Assembly (NCBI GenBank): GCA_021030905.1 | Contig: JAGFMI010000022.1 | Location: 124,001 to 188,000 of the forward strand | Direction: 5' to 3' | DNA length: 64,000 nucleotides | Origin: Pyrenula massariospora | Lineage: Eukaryota > Ascomycota > Eurotiomycetes > Pyrenulales > Pyrenulaceae | Shown here: one piece after another, positions 44,213-57,079 of the stretch | How the letters are laid out: each line of letters begins with the position of its first letter | Numbering within the stretch: position 1 is the first letter of the stretch | Program-made: the position numbers and the translations under genes | The notes under the pieces: generated by a model | What the model saw: only the letters and a program-made list of their open reading frames with translations | Database searches by the model: none | Told to the model about the DNA's origin: nothing

Positions 44213-46388
44213 TCAGGGCGACGACCGAGTCTGGGTAAGAGAGTCTAAATTCAACTCATCCTTGGTGACTGGGAGACTGCCTCGAGAGGGTCCTCGGTGG
44301 ATGCCGCCACCAAGGGAGACGTGTTCGTCGTGTCTGACTTTCTTCACGATGCTCGTAGATCTTTCGGCGCTGGTCATGAGTATTTTAAACGATACAGGGC
44401 TCTTCTCTCCAGCGTGGACTAAGCTGTAAAGCCGAGCGAAGATGGTTCGCAGTTCGGCGTACCAGTTGCCCCAGGATTTGGTCTCGAAGTCGCAGATGTT
44501 GTCGATGATGCAGAAGACGGTCTTTGATGGATCGAGGGTAAAGATGACTTTCTCAAATAGATCACAAAGGCAATCTACTTCGTTGGCTTTGAGCCCATCG
44601 TAGAGCCTTTTTTCGAGCTCGAATTCCAGAAGTTTCGTCTCAGGATGCAAAAGGAGTTGTGTTAGGAGGCTGCGGATCATACCTACTGGGCCATCCGATG
44701 TCTTGCTTGACTGGGTGTGAAGGCCGCAGAAGAAATGCAAGACGATTAGGGAGTTGGATTGTGCGAGAGCGGCGGCGAGCGACGCGCAAAGGACAGAGAG
44801 AGGGCTTGACCTGCCCAGCCCTAAGCTCTTACAATATCCGTCCACTAGTAGCAGACCCGAGTCGTCTGTTCCAAGTAGATGCTTAAACTCCGTCTTCAAC
44901 ATGAGTTGACGTGCACGGTCAAGCCCGTCCGATTGCATGAAGCTGTGCTTCCGTAGGATCAACTCTACGTCTTCGTTCAAGTTGTTGTCCTGGTGGGGTA
45001 CGCGGAGAAGTTGAAGCAAGTCATTCTGGGTGGCTATTATGATGGAATCTTTCACGGCTTTTGGTGGGGCTTGCGGTGGTCTATAGAAGTCTATCTCTGA
45101 ATTTTCTAGTATATATATGTCAGCATCCTCCGTGCAGATGACTCCGATACCCATGTGGCACTCACGTCTAACATATTCGTTTTCGCTTAGAATGCGGAAA
45201 AGTGCAGTCTGCATTTCCGCTGCCACTGCAGTAGAAATAAGGTTGCTCATGTCATTTACATTTGTGTCTGCATCGTCACGTTGCCTAGTTTCGACACGGC
45301 CTAAACGGTCAAGTACATCTTGCAAGGTTTCGTGCATTTTGCCGGTATTTTGCTTCAGCTGGAATGTCATTTTGGAGGTGGCCCTGCTCTGTCGTAGCAC
45401 TTCAGACTCGTTTACATGCAGAGAAGCTAGCCGTTCCTGAGTCAAATGGTCGACACAATCTTCCACCTTCTGTTTCGATTTCGTTATGCGTTGAGATGCA
45501 TCCTCAATCTTTCTAGCTTCAACATCTGGAAGATGGTATACAGCGCGCTTTAAGCCTGTTGCAGATCTGGTCAGCATGAAGCTGGCTATTGTCCTGTAGG
45601 TATGAATGGGAGACTTACGAGAGCCAGTATATGCATGTAATAGTATTCGGCAGAGAACTGTCAGAGATTCGATGGTAATAGCATAAAAGTCCTGGATTGC
45701 AAAACGCAATTCCGTACTGTTGCGATACATCTTCCATTTTTGGGATGCATTGGCAAACAGCCTGGGCACATCTACCAGTACTTGAAGAATACTATCTCGG
45801 CTTTTGATGCGGCGTTGCCAGGCCTGTAGCCAACGAGTCTAGTCAGTATTCTGGTATTGCACGGCGCAATCGGTCATACTAACGAGAAAGATATAAGCCA
45901 GACCTCCTCGAAGCGCGCCAAGACCCTTCTCATCTGGAATTAAATTTGAAAGAGCATGAAGGTTGAATGCTACATCAAATCCTTTTCGCGACAAATCATG
46001 CGCGCGGCTCCGCTGCGCCTTCGATGAATCGACGTCGTGAATTAGTTGCGTGTACTCGAAAACGTCCTGCCAGTCACAGTTGGAAACCTTTTCTCGTAGG
46101 ATTGGATCGTCATTGCTGGACTCGACGACTGATGCCAGCACCTTCTCCAGCTCTCTGTTATGAAAAATTTTAGAGAATTTACTTAGCACATTCACATTAC
46201 ACTTGCCTTGTGGACGGGGGCTCTGGCTGGGGTTTGAAGATCCCCTGCTGCTTTTCGTATCGACTCTCGGTTTTGAAGCTGGGATGGACATCATCTGAGT
46301 TTCTCCTGAAATCGTTGAAAAGACTGATTTCTGAATCGTCACTCATCACCCTTTGCAATTGTCTCGGCAGCTCGTCAAATTTCTCCAT
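44213..46388 (-). CDS. DUF7708-type protein with degenerate NTPase-like region (STAND-related)
   Basis: Predicted 666 residues in four exons with introns 45556-45618, 45824-45883 and probably 46151-46202. The N-terminal third (WQDVFEYTQLIHDVD, LGALRGGLAYIFL, FAIQDFYAITIESL) resembles the DUF7708 helical domain found ahead of NACHT-like NTPases in fungal immune-type proteins. The second half has GLLLVDGYCKSLGLGRSSPLS, LIVLHFFCGLH, FCIIDNICDFE (Walker B-like) and FKILMTSAERS. A true GxxxxGK(S/T) Walker A is not present, and there are no ankyrin or WD repeats after it. The 5' end is uncertain: the 46388 start needs an acceptor CAGAGAG, whereas an ATG at 46294 reads through without that intron. 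Role unknown. Confidence 0.68.
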
Positions 46389-47533
46389 CGTGTAACACGC
46401 TAGCGCTGTCGAATTAGACTCAAGCCCGTGGAATGCTTGTAGAGAGTAGTGTCAACTCCACGCTGCAAATACAGCGGTCAGGATTCCCGAAAGAGTTAAT
46501 GGTCCCGTCTCAAGCGAGACAAGTCAGAGGTAAATCGGGATACTGAGCCTAGATGGATGCTCAAATGACGTTATCGTTATTGACAACTTCTCCCGCCCAT
46601 GTATTTACAGTAGCACCCTCTCCTCCATCTAGCTCTTGCACGTCTCAAGCAGATACGCCGAAATACGTCCAATAACAACCAGCATCGGAAAAATTCATTT
46701 ACCACCCACGATGTTTAAGCGAAGTATACTCAATTGCAAATCATCTCTTTACCTTACCTTAGAAGTACACATGCTTGATTGCTGGGAACGGAGGCAGCCA
46801 TGTCGTGGGCCTCGATTCCAAGTCAGATGTGGCCTAACGAGGGGTTTCTTTCCTCGGTCCCAGCACCAATTCAGTCGTAGGGTTGCATTAGTGGCGCTTC
46901 TATCAGCCCTTATCCTGGGTTGAAATGATCGATCGCCCTTTGCAATGTCTTACCAGCCGCCCAAATAAGTAGACAGTCGAGCTCTTGGACAAGGAATCAT
47001 GGTTTCGGCCCCGCGCTATGCCCTCCCGCTCCCGCCACTGCTCGCGTCTGGTTGGCGGCTTCAAGCCATGACCCGCATTGAAGCAGCTGCACTTGGACAA
47101 GAATGCCTGGCAGAGCCTCATAGTCCCCGACGTTGAATCCTTCTACAAGGCTTCAGCCAGTTATCGCAATTCTAATAATGATAGCACACCTATAGGCTGT
47201 TGGCGAGCTCTGCACGATGAAACAAGCCGCCAGATGCAGTGACCCAACCCGGTCTTTCCTAAGGAGGGATGGCCTGGTCACGGTATCATGGAGCGCTAGA
47301 ACCCCTAGATAGTGCTATTTCCTCTTGATTATTAGATCGAGAACCCTTCTGCCATCAATCTCGACACCTTTTCATGGCCTCGTATCTTTTGGCATAACGC
47401 CTCATAGGTACAAAAGTCGCTATCCGAATCCGCCAACTGAAGCATTGGCCCAACCAGATGACCCTACTGCCTGTGACTATTCAAGGGGGTGTCTGTTATT
47501 CCAAGGTTTCGGGCTGCAGCTGTTAAATTCAGG
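46389..47533. other. Intergenic, divergent promoters of DUF7708 and AAA genes
   Basis: No supportable gene in about 1.1 kb. The two NTP-fold genes on either side are transcribed away from each other and could be co-regulated. Confidence 0.5.
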
Positions 47534-50492
47534 ATGACCGGCGAAGTCGAAGGAAGTGTTATGGACTCCCAGGATTCTAGTACCGTCGGTGCGCTGTCGA
47601 AGACACCTACGAGTACATCGCGATCAGACAATTTTCCAGATCCTTTGGTGGGCATTAAAGAAGGCATCGATGACATTCGGACCTCAATGAAGCTGATCGT
47701 GGAGACTATGCGCCACGACAGTGACGCCAAGGACGAAGATGATGACAAAGATGGCTCGCCTTCTGAAGAAAACGAGGAGAAACCTAAAGATAATGATGCT
47801 GCACCCGACGGAGAAGTCACTGAGGATACCTCAGGAAAGTCTGATGCTGCGCAGGCGGATACGAACGATGATGCGAGCGAGTCTGGAGAAAGTCAGTCTC
47901 AGATGATATCAAAGGTTCGAGAGTGCAATTTTGATCAATTCAAAACGCGCTATAAGGGTGAACCTCTGCATGTTATCGACGTCCTTGTTTCCAAATCGTC
48001 GCTGAACCCAGAACTAGGGTCTGAGAGTGCCGATCACAAGACAGGCAAGGCCAAAAAGCAGGAAGCCACCGGTGCCAAGGCAGATAAGGCCAGCCGCCCA
48101 CAAGGACAGGATGCTGAAAGATGGATCCATCGCATTCGGATAAATTCGATGTCAGTCATCCGACTTCTGGGGAAGCTTGGTAGGCGAGACGGCCTGGGAA
48201 AGACCTTCCCAAACGAGGAACCACATACATTTATGAGACCTTTCCGGTATCTAGTACACTATCATGATGCCATGAAGGAAAGACTAGAACAGATGCGGCA
48301 AACGGGCAAAAAGCCTGAATCTGAAGGAGACAATGATTCTGCTCATGGAAAGGTTGTCGACGAATCAGGAGAAACTGAAGAAGAAAACAGTATAGATGAC
48401 AGCGAGTCAGCTCGAGACGAATTGCAGTGCTACATCGATTTTGTTGAGGAGCGCCTGATGCCTGACTACCGTCGCTTCCAAGATCCAGATTCCAGAGACA
48501 CACAGAGAGTTCGATTTGATGATCTCTGGTACGTATTTAAAACAGGAGGACTCATATACGTGCCGAGTAACGAGTCGTCCGAGGCCAACGTCGCTCGCAA
48601 GAACTCCACGTTCCAATCCATCCGTAGAATATATCGCGTCGAAAATCCTTGGTACACTCCGGAGAGCATCACAGAGGACCTTTGTGACTGCAGCGCTTGC
48701 AAACAAGAGACCGAAGAATTTTCGCTTTATTGCTACTATCTTGACTTTGACGGGGAAGCTTTTGGGGCCATCACCGAGAAGCGGGAGATAAAGCCCTACA
48801 ACGGAGAAAAGGAAGTCAACCAATTGGACTTTTATCCGATCGAATACCTAAAAGGTTACCAAGATCTCCTTCTACGAGCAGAGAATGACGGACAGATGGT
48901 TGTCGATGCCATGCAGAAGCGTTGTGGGTTTTACTGCGGATGGACGCTTCTTAATGGTCCTTCGGGCTCAGGTCTTAAAGATACGGATGGCAAGGACATC
49001 GTCAGCTCCTCCCACATTGAGAGCGATGTGTTGGTGGACTATCGGGAAGCGTTCAGCACATACCCTCTATGGAAACCGGAACTCCAACAACGGTCAAAGG
49101 AAAACAAAAGCGTTAGCACTATTAACACTGCAACAATTCTTAAATGGACCGGTCCAAAAGACTCCGCACCGTCTCTTATCGATAGAATGGTCTCTTACGA
49201 CGGTATTGAACATATTGAATTTAATCGCAACTTGGAGAGCGACCGATTCCTCCAGGCTGTCAAGGTCGACAAGGGCAGATCACCAGGCGAGCAAAGTGAG
49301 TTGCCAAATGTGCCAACAGGTCATGACTTGGTGCTCGTTCCACGGAGATTCTTCGCTTATGTGGTATGGGAGCGCCGATTTGTCCATCTAGACATTCGCT
49401 ATCTCCAGACGAGAGACAAGCAAGGTAATGACGAAGCCTTCAATCGACTTGAGATTGACCCGACGCATAAAAAGCTGATTAAGGCCCTTGTCCAGTCTCA
49501 CTTTCAGAAGAAGGGAGTGGAGCAATTAGAGGACATTGACATTGAGACCCAGGATCTGATCCGTGGCAAAGGCAAGGGCATCATAATTCTTCTTCACGGT
49601 AGGTAGGACAGGCACCACTAGAATGAGCGTCAATCTTGCTAACTGAGAGGGTAAAAAGGTGTGCCCGGAGTAGGCAAGACCGCAACCGCGGAAGCTGTAG
49701 CACAAAAGTGGAACAAGCCCCTGTTTCCCATCACGTGTGGGGACCTCGGGTTCACTGCAGAGAGCGTGGAGAAATCAATGAATGGAATATTCCGCCTTGC
49801 CCATTTGTGGGATTGTGTGCTTCTCCTTGATGAAGCAGACGTGTTTATCACCCAGAGACAAAGGACCGATCTCCAGCGGAATGCATTAGTGTCTGGTAAG
49901 CTATGTGACCCGTTCTCCCTACGCTGAACACTAAAAAACTTTCGAAGTCTTTCTCCGGATGTTAGAATACTATAATGGAATTCTTTTCCTGACGACGAAT
50001 CGAGCTGGGGTATTGGATGAAGCGGTGAAATCCCGGGTACACCTTAGTCTTGGATACGACCATCTCAACCTGGATCAAACGGTGAAAGTTTTTGAGCTCA
50101 ATATCAACCGTCTTAAGGAGATCGAGAAGAAAAGAAGCAAGGACCCGAATCACAAACAGCTTAAGATCCACAAGGCAGATGTCCTCCAATTCGCGAAAGA
50201 GCATTTCAAGAGGAATGAGAGAGGGAAGGGCCGATGGAATGGACGGCAAATCCGGAATGCCTTCTTGATAGCAGCATCTCTTGCTCACTATGGAGACGAC
50301 ACGGAGGACGAATATCAGGATCCCGAGGAACCGCCGCTGCAAAGACAGCTGCGCAAGTCCCACTTTGAGGAAGTTGAAAAGACGACGCTGCAATACGACG
50401 AGTTCAGGTTGTCGGTGTTCAAGAAGACGGACGATGAGCTCGCGTACGAGAATCAGGAAAGGGATGAGTCCATGGTTCCCAGGTCTCCCTAG
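47534..50492 (+). CDS. AAA+ ATPase with DUF7025-type N-terminal region
   Basis: ATP-driven remodeller of unknown target, 948 residues, three exons (introns 49599-49658, 49896-49947). The first 200 residues are acidic and disordered. The middle part (FDDLWYVFKTGGLIYV, CYYLDFDGEAFG, RRFFAYVVWERRFVHLDIRYL) fits the DUF7025 region of fungal AAA proteins. The AAA module follows: Walker A GVPGVGKT split by intron 1, Walker B VLLLDEADVF, sensor 1 FLTTNR and arginine-finger region VKSRVHLSL. A lid and helical C-terminus end the protein. The frame is open upstream to 47489 without ATG; 47534 is the first. All key ATPase residues are present, so it should be active. Confidence 0.88.
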
Positions 50493-52119
50493 CTGTCGCT
50501 CGAGGTTGACTGTCGCCCTTAGCGGCAGCGGACCTTGTGACCGCCGCTACGAGACTTTTTCCGGGGCTGCCATTCTCTTGCATTCGAATTATAGCAATCG
50601 AACTCGGTTCTACGAATTGCTCATTGGTTCCAATGGTGCTCGATGGAGGGGTTGCATTTTAATGTGAGAGGTCACTGGGATGCCTTTCGGACTTTGGGCG
50701 ATTGATGCTCAGGGTAAAGTAGCTGGTCTTTTCACCTGCATGTGCATACGTGCGGAATGGCCAGGGGGGGATCCAAATGAGCATATGCATGCACAGCCAT
50801 ATGGCTGCTGCCGAATCAGGTTGGAGCATAGAGGACGAAGGAACAACTTTGCGATGGATGTACGAACCTTTGTCTGAAATTTAGTTGGCGAGAAGAGATG
50901 AATCCTATGGATTGGCAGGGAGGGGCCGGTCGGTGTGCAACCTTCTCGTTGACGCACCCCGCACACCGTAACTGCTGATGAAGTAGGACAGAGCATGTTA
51001 TGATGCTAGCCGTACTTTCGTAGTCTAATGTGATGCATCAGAAAGCGCAGTTGGAACGAGCGCTCATATCTGCTGTTGAAAAGTTCGCATTTTGGCCGGA
51101 TGAGGGAAGCCCGGGCTTGTTTCAAAACTCTTCCGAGATGTTTGAAACGCCGGCTACTGGTAAGCAGAATGTCCAAGCTTCAATGGTCAGTGAACATGGC
51201 AATCCTAAGATGGTCCATCCGGTTGATCCGGCTACAAGAACGGCACGTGTTCGTCGTCGGGTTGGTGGCTTTTAAATTGGCCCTGAATCCCAGATGCAGG
51301 AACAAGGTTCGCTAATCGCCGTTCCAGAAGCAAAGATGATCCTTTGGCGCGCCCTGTGCCTACGAGGGCGAATTGGCGCTGCTGAGCCAGTCGCTTTGTA
51401 AAGCACACACCAGCGGCCAACATCCGCCATCATCCTGAGATGCCTGTTCCTGGATCCGAAGAGTGAGGCCTCGCATGTGCCCACCCAAAACAACCAACGT
51501 GGCCCCGCGGGGTTTGAAAGCGGCACAGAGAGATTAAATGGGGTCCATTGTGATCTCTTCATCCGGCTGATGTTCCTTATTCCTGACGAGGTTTCCAAAT
51601 TTTTGCAGTTGCAACCACCGTGAATGGCTAGAAGCGAGTGCGTGAGACGCAGCGGTCGCTTCAACGTTTGCAGACCGAATCGTTCGTGACTCGTCACTTT
51701 GTGATGACCATGCCCATTTTTACCTGGGCTGACGATGTTAATGGCCATCTTGAATGTTGCTACCCTCCTTTATACAGCAACATGACCGCATCCTATGGGG
51801 GGGCCTACTAATGGTCCAGGCCTGGATAGAGTAGCACCACTCCTACCGCTGGTCGACATATTCACTGTTGTGGCGTCTTCATAAGGCGAAGTATCCCATT
51901 CCTACTCACTCTTTCTCTTGGTTTATCCACCGATCGTGATCCGCGTCGTTCATTTATTCATTCACTCTGTCATTCATTCTCATAACAGAGTCTGTGACTC
52001 TATTGCTTTCTCTTCCGAGCTGAACTCTTCACCCCAAGAGTACACATTCTTTCGTTCTGAGGCATAAGCCTACGTTCTTTTCATTAAGCTTTTTATGCGG
52101 GACCATTACATCAGAAATT
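50493..52119. other. Intergenic, AAA gene to DUF1996 gene
   Basis: About 1.6 kb with no supportable gene. It holds a perfect 14-bp palindrome (50794-50807) and, at 51950-51985, a run of CATT(T/C)ATTC-like repeats in the T/C-rich leader of the DUF1996 gene. Confidence 0.45.
50794..50807. repeat. Perfect 14-bp palindrome
   Basis: CAGCCATATGGCTG reads the same on both strands. It is isolated, with no gene nearby to control, so it may be chance. Confidence 0.5.
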
Positions 52120-53421
52120 ATGCCTAGCCTTACCTATACATCGAAATTACTCAGCCTCCTGGCCTTGCTTCCTTTCGCTCATGCTACACCTGGGTCCTTC
52201 TTTGTCATTCAAGGTGACCCTCTCGTAGTGGAACGTATTGATCCTTTCATCAGCCCCGGCACCGTTAGCAACCATGTTCATAATATCTTCGGTGCCAACA
52301 AGTTCTCGGCGAATCTGGATTACAACACGATGCAGTCCTCAACCTGCAACACGTTCGGACCGAAGGACGACAACAGCAACTACTGGTATCCGGGCTGGTA
52401 CTTCCAGGACCCAAAGACCAAGCAGTTCGAACTCGTTCCCACCCATCTTGAGATCTACTATCATCTAGACCCTGCACCGGGATATCGCCAAGAATTTCCC
52501 GAGGGCTTCAGGATGATCAGCGGCAACGCCATGGCACGAACAAGTGACCCGAACGACCATGGACAGCAATCGAACAAGTATTGGTGCCATGGCGCACAAG
52601 ACAACAATGGCAATACCATCAAAGATGTCGTTTCTGAGCCAGGATTCCCACAAAATGGTGGCTTCACCATGTGTGGTTCCTATCCAGGCTATTCTGGTGA
52701 AATATGGTTTCCGTTTTGCTGGGACGGAACCAATGAATTTGATCCCAAGGACCCCTACGCTCACGTCACTTTCCCCGATGGCACTTCACCCAACACTGGC
52801 AAGTGCCCAGGGACGCATCCCACGCCTCTGCCGCAGCTCTTCATGGAGTTCCATCATGACCTTGACAAATTCAAGGGTCGCTACACGACATCAGACCAGC
52901 CGTTTGTGCTAGCTCAGGGCGATCCTACTGGACTGGGCAATCATGCGGACTTTGTAAGTAACATCCTTGATATGCCCCATGTCTCGAGCGGCATTTATTG
53001 ACATCCCATTCTTAAGCACAATGGCTGGAAGAAAGGTGTCCTCCAAGACGCCATGACGGTGGTCGATCCAGCTACTAACCGTACGAAACTAAATGTCGGC
53101 GACGACTATCCCGGTGCCAGCGCGTATTTCCCCTTCTACAGCGACGACGAGAGGACGAACTGCAAGATCAGCTCCATCGTTGATGAAAATGTCCAAGGCC
53201 CGGTAAGCCTGTTACCAGGGTGCAATACGATTGTGAGCACGGGAACGGCGACGGTGCAGACGGGGTGTGGGAATGGGCCGACAGCGCTTTCTGGCGGTGG
53301 TGGGATGATGTCGGGGAGCGCGCCGGCGACAACGGGGAATGCAAAGAGGTGGGCGGGGATGAAGGAGAGGGATCCCGCTCCGCCGGCACCCAGTTGGAAA
53401 GGGTTGCGGTTTGCAGCGTAA
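52120..53421 (+). CDS. Secreted DUF1996 protein
   Basis: Two exons (intron 52954-53016), 412 residues. Signal peptide about 1-22 (LLSLLALLPFAHA). The DUF1996 domain runs from about residue 38: VVERIDPFISPGTVSNHVHNIFG, PGWYFQDP, YWCHGAQ, FPFCWDG and MEFHHDLDKF, rich in conserved His, Trp and Cys. It ends in a Gly/Ser-rich tail with CGNGPTALSGGGG. The family occurs widely as secreted fungal proteins, some with WSC domains and reported at the cell surface; its biochemical role is not established. The acceptor AAG of the intron keeps HNGWKKGVLQDAM in frame. Confidence 0.9.
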
Positions 53422-54418
53422 TGGAGCAGGAGTAAGAGGAGAATACATGCAAGGTTTTGGTATCGGGATGGGCTTGGCTTATGAGGTTTGAATCACGGTG
53501 GCTCACCATTTTCAGGTTTTCTTTCGGGGATGACCCTGATTCAGCGATTGGATAGGCACTGATGGATTGGACCTGAGTTCGACTGCTCATTTATATTCAA
53601 TTCTTGTGTACATAGATATTTGAAGATCTGGACCACGTATCGGGAACATTTAGCAAGTTTTTTCTCCGGCGTGTTAGGCTCTATTGGCATAGGTTTCAGA
53701 CATGACGCGATTTGCAGCGCGATTCAATTGATCCTTCCCGATCGCCTAGACAGCCACAAGGCCCGAGCGTTGAACGGGTGTTTGACTCAACCACAGACTC
53801 TGGAGCTGAAGAATCGAAAGCGACCATCCGAGGCCAACACCATCGTCTGCGAACCACCAGCAGCTATCCATGAACAGCCTCAATCCAACGCGACGGTCGC
53901 ACCTGCTCAGAGAGGAAAGATTGCGGCGTTGAGCTGGTCGCGCCTCCCCTGACCAGGGCAAGGTTCCCCCATCAACCACGGCAAGCGCGTCCCGGGACTA
54001 CGCAGAGGGTACCTGCCGATCGTGGCTGGCGCCCGTTGCCGCTCCAAGCACGTCAAACTGTTTGGAGCGCGACGGCCGTCAGTGCCACTCGTCATGCAGC
54101 TTTCCTCGCTGGGCCCCACCAAAACATCCCCACCAATGCAGCTGCCCGTCGACCCTGTTGCTTCGGGCGCGCGATGGGCAAAAGGGTGGTGATTTTTTGT
54201 TTGCGTACCTGGCTGGTCCTCTTGTTCTGTTGTATGCTGTTGGATTGTATCTTTTCCAAGCTGGCTAGGCGTTCGAACTCCATCATTAGATGGTGCTAGC
54301 CACCACACCTGTTCCGTTCACAGCGACCGCTCTCCAACGTTTCCGAGTTGGCTGCAAGTCTTGCCCCTGACCATCGGCACGCCTCCTATTTGGTGCTGTG
54401 CAGGTTGCGTTCTCAGTG
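53422..54418. other. Intergenic, DUF1996 to glucoamylase
   Basis: No gene I can support. It may hide an upstream exon of the glucoamylase, whose start is unresolved. Confidence 0.4.
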
Positions 54419-56213
54419 ATGCGATTCAAGATGCTGGTTACCGAGTTGGCAACGTAAGATATCCACTTTCGCAGTGTTTTCCTCGCAGACTGACATTTGA
54501 AAGCCGGGCCTTGGGAGTACTGGCTGCTTGGGCGCCTTCGAGAACAAGCAACATCGAGCCTAGAGCCACTGCCCCATTGGACTCATATATCCCCTCCGAA
54601 ATTCCCCTTGCTCTACAGGGAATCTTGAACAACATCGGCCCAAAGGGTTCTCAGGTGTCGGGCGCTTTGGCTGGGGTTGTGGTGGCTAGCCCAAGCACTG
54701 ACTTCCCAAACTGTATGCACTGCACCCCAAGGACGGAGATTGGAGTTTTATTGACAAATGCTAGACTTCTACACCTGGACCCGGGACTCTGCCTTGACAT
54801 TCAAATACCTCATCAGTGCCTTCATTAGCGGCAACGCATCTCTTCAGAGCCTGATCGAATCCTACATCATCGCTCAGGGAAAGCTGCAACAATTGGACAA
54901 CCCATCAGGAGGATTGACAACAGGTGGACTGGGAGAACCCAAATTCTACCCAAACCTCACAGCATTTACGGGTGACTGGGGCCGACCACAACATGATGGA
55001 CCTGCCTTACGTGCATCGACGCTCATTGCGTATGCAAACCATCTTATATCCTCAAACCAGACATCCACTGTCAAAGACGTCATCTGGCCCATTGTGCAGA
55101 ATGATCTGTCCTACGTATCTCAGTACTGGAACCAAACCGGCTTTGACCTCTGGGAAGAAGTTAATGGCTCCTCCATCTTCACCACAGCTATGCAACAGCG
55201 TGCCCTAATCGAAGGCTCGGACCTAGCCAAGGCACTCGGCGAATCATGCCCCAACTGTGACTCCCAGGCTCCCGAAATCGCATGCTTTATGGAGAGTTAT
55301 TGGTGGGGCAATAGGTCAATTTCGAACCAGAATGTCCAGACCAAGGATTATTCGCGGGCAGGAAATGATTGCGCGTCGATCTTGACGTCAATCCATTTGT
55401 TTGATGCAAAAGCGAAGTGTGATGTCGATGGGTACCAACCGTGTCAAGGAAAGGCGCTGGCAAATCACAAGGCCGTCGTGGATTCTATGCGAAATACGTA
55501 TCAGATCAACAACGGGACCGATGCCAAATCGATGGGAAAGGCGGCTCCGGTGGGAAGATACACCGAGGTAAATGTTCGCATCCATGTTATAACATAGCCA
55601 CTGACCCATGGAGTAGGACTTCTACTACGATGGAAACCCTTGGTATCTTTGCACGTCAGCAGCAGCGGAGCAGCTCTACAAGGCAATCTACCAATGGCAA
55701 GCCACGGGCTCAATCGTCATTGACCAAACCAGCCAATCTTTCTTCGCCGATCTTGTTCCCGATGTCAAAACAGGAACAATTGAGAAGTCCTCGAAGACTT
55801 TCACCCAAGTCACCAACGCAGTGAAAGAATACGCTGACGCCTTCGCCTCCATCGTCGAAACCCATGCCATGAACAACGGCTCATTATCCGAACAATTCTC
55901 CAAATTCAACGGCACAGCCGTTTCCGCTCGAGACCTGACATGGAGCTACGCGGCTTTCAACACTATGGCTATGGCCCGTGTTGGCGGTAGCATGTTGGAT
56001 GGAGATACGTGGAGTAGTGGGAAATTGAAGGTGCCAGATACCTGCCAAAAGTCGAGCGCGACGGGGAGTTTCACGAAGCCGACCGCTACCTCGTTTCCGC
56101 AGGGGAATGGGAGGCCAGGGAGCGGGACAGGAACGCAGACTGCGGCACCCGGATCAAGCTCGACGCATAGTAGCGTGGCAGGAAAGCTCAGGCCGTTCAA
56201 ACTGTTCTTGTGA
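54419..56213 (+). CDS. Glucoamylase (GH15) without starch-binding domain; 5' end uncertain
   Basis: Releases glucose from starch ends. Exons joined at introns 54713-54764 and 55568-55616 give the full GH15 domain: PLDSYIPSEIPLALQGILNN, YFYTWTRDSALT, GLGEPKFYPN, DWGRPQHDGPALRAS, DLWEEVNGSS (general-acid Glu), CDSQAPEI, ALANHKAVVDSMR, GNPWYLCT and SARDLTWSYA. The general base of Aspergillus niger glucoamylase, just before SARDL, aligns here with Thr (55914-55916). After the domain comes a short Ser/Thr/Gly tail; no CBM20 is seen. The 5' end is doubtful: starting at 54419 needs an intron of only 35 nt (54454-54488); otherwise the ATG is further upstream. The segment RALGVLAAWAPS looks like part of a signal peptide. 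Confidence 0.82.
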
Positions 56214-57079
56214 TGGGATAAGGTGGGATGAGATGAGGAAAGGCAATTAATTCGGTCCTAGATGACCTGAACGTGATGGAGTAGTGCTGGCTCTTGGGGG
56301 ATGGCTGATACAAGACTAGAAGACCTATGATTAGACGGCGAGGAATCATCATTAGTACCCTCCGAACGGGAGTTGCGTGACTTCTAGTTTGGGTTTTGCT
56401 TTCTGGGTGGGATTGATGAGATGCACTGCGGTGCACTCTCTGGGGCATTTAAGGGAAGGGCATCCATTGCCATAGACTTGTGTCAGACATAGAGCACTAC
56501 AATGGTTTCGAGCTGGTGGCTTTGTTCAAAACGAACATTAGGCGGTGCAGTTGATCGAGGATGTGCGAATCTTATCGTATGAGGCTGGGGCACAGGAGTC
56601 GCGGCATCCTTCGGGCCGCTCAGCCCGATTACGTATGAGCCGGTAGCGGCCTCGATAGGGACTTGGCATGCTTAGATGTTGTTGTCGGCTTGGCGCTGTG
56701 CTGGACCACGTCTAAAATTTAACCGTCACCAATACTTACCTCAAAGAGTTTTCGGATCAGTGGGCAGCATCCAGCCTCGCTGTAGTACGGTTCATCACAG
56801 GATATCGTCCGTCCGTCCGAGACCCTCTGATAGATTGGAAATTCAACCTCACGGCCAGATCGTCGCGTGGACGTTGGCCGAGATTGCGGTGAGTGATCCG
56901 ATAGGCGATTGATAGAGCAATGCCTGTCACTCTTGGTGGCAGTACAAGTGGCTCTGACTATAAAGTGGTAAGATTTGATGGTTTGACTAGACCTTGAGTG
57001 TCACATGTGTCTTTGCTTGAGACATTGTTCTGCTGGCATTGAAGAAATCGGTTCTAGATTACTTGTTTAAAGAGCTAGG
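56214..57079. other. Intergenic, glucoamylase to metalloprotease-like gene
   Basis: No gene seen. Confidence 0.5.

Noticed and set aside
53907-54308. Minus-strand frame between DUF1996 and glucoamylase genes
   Set aside because: No ATG start, no motif, composition of noncoding DNA.
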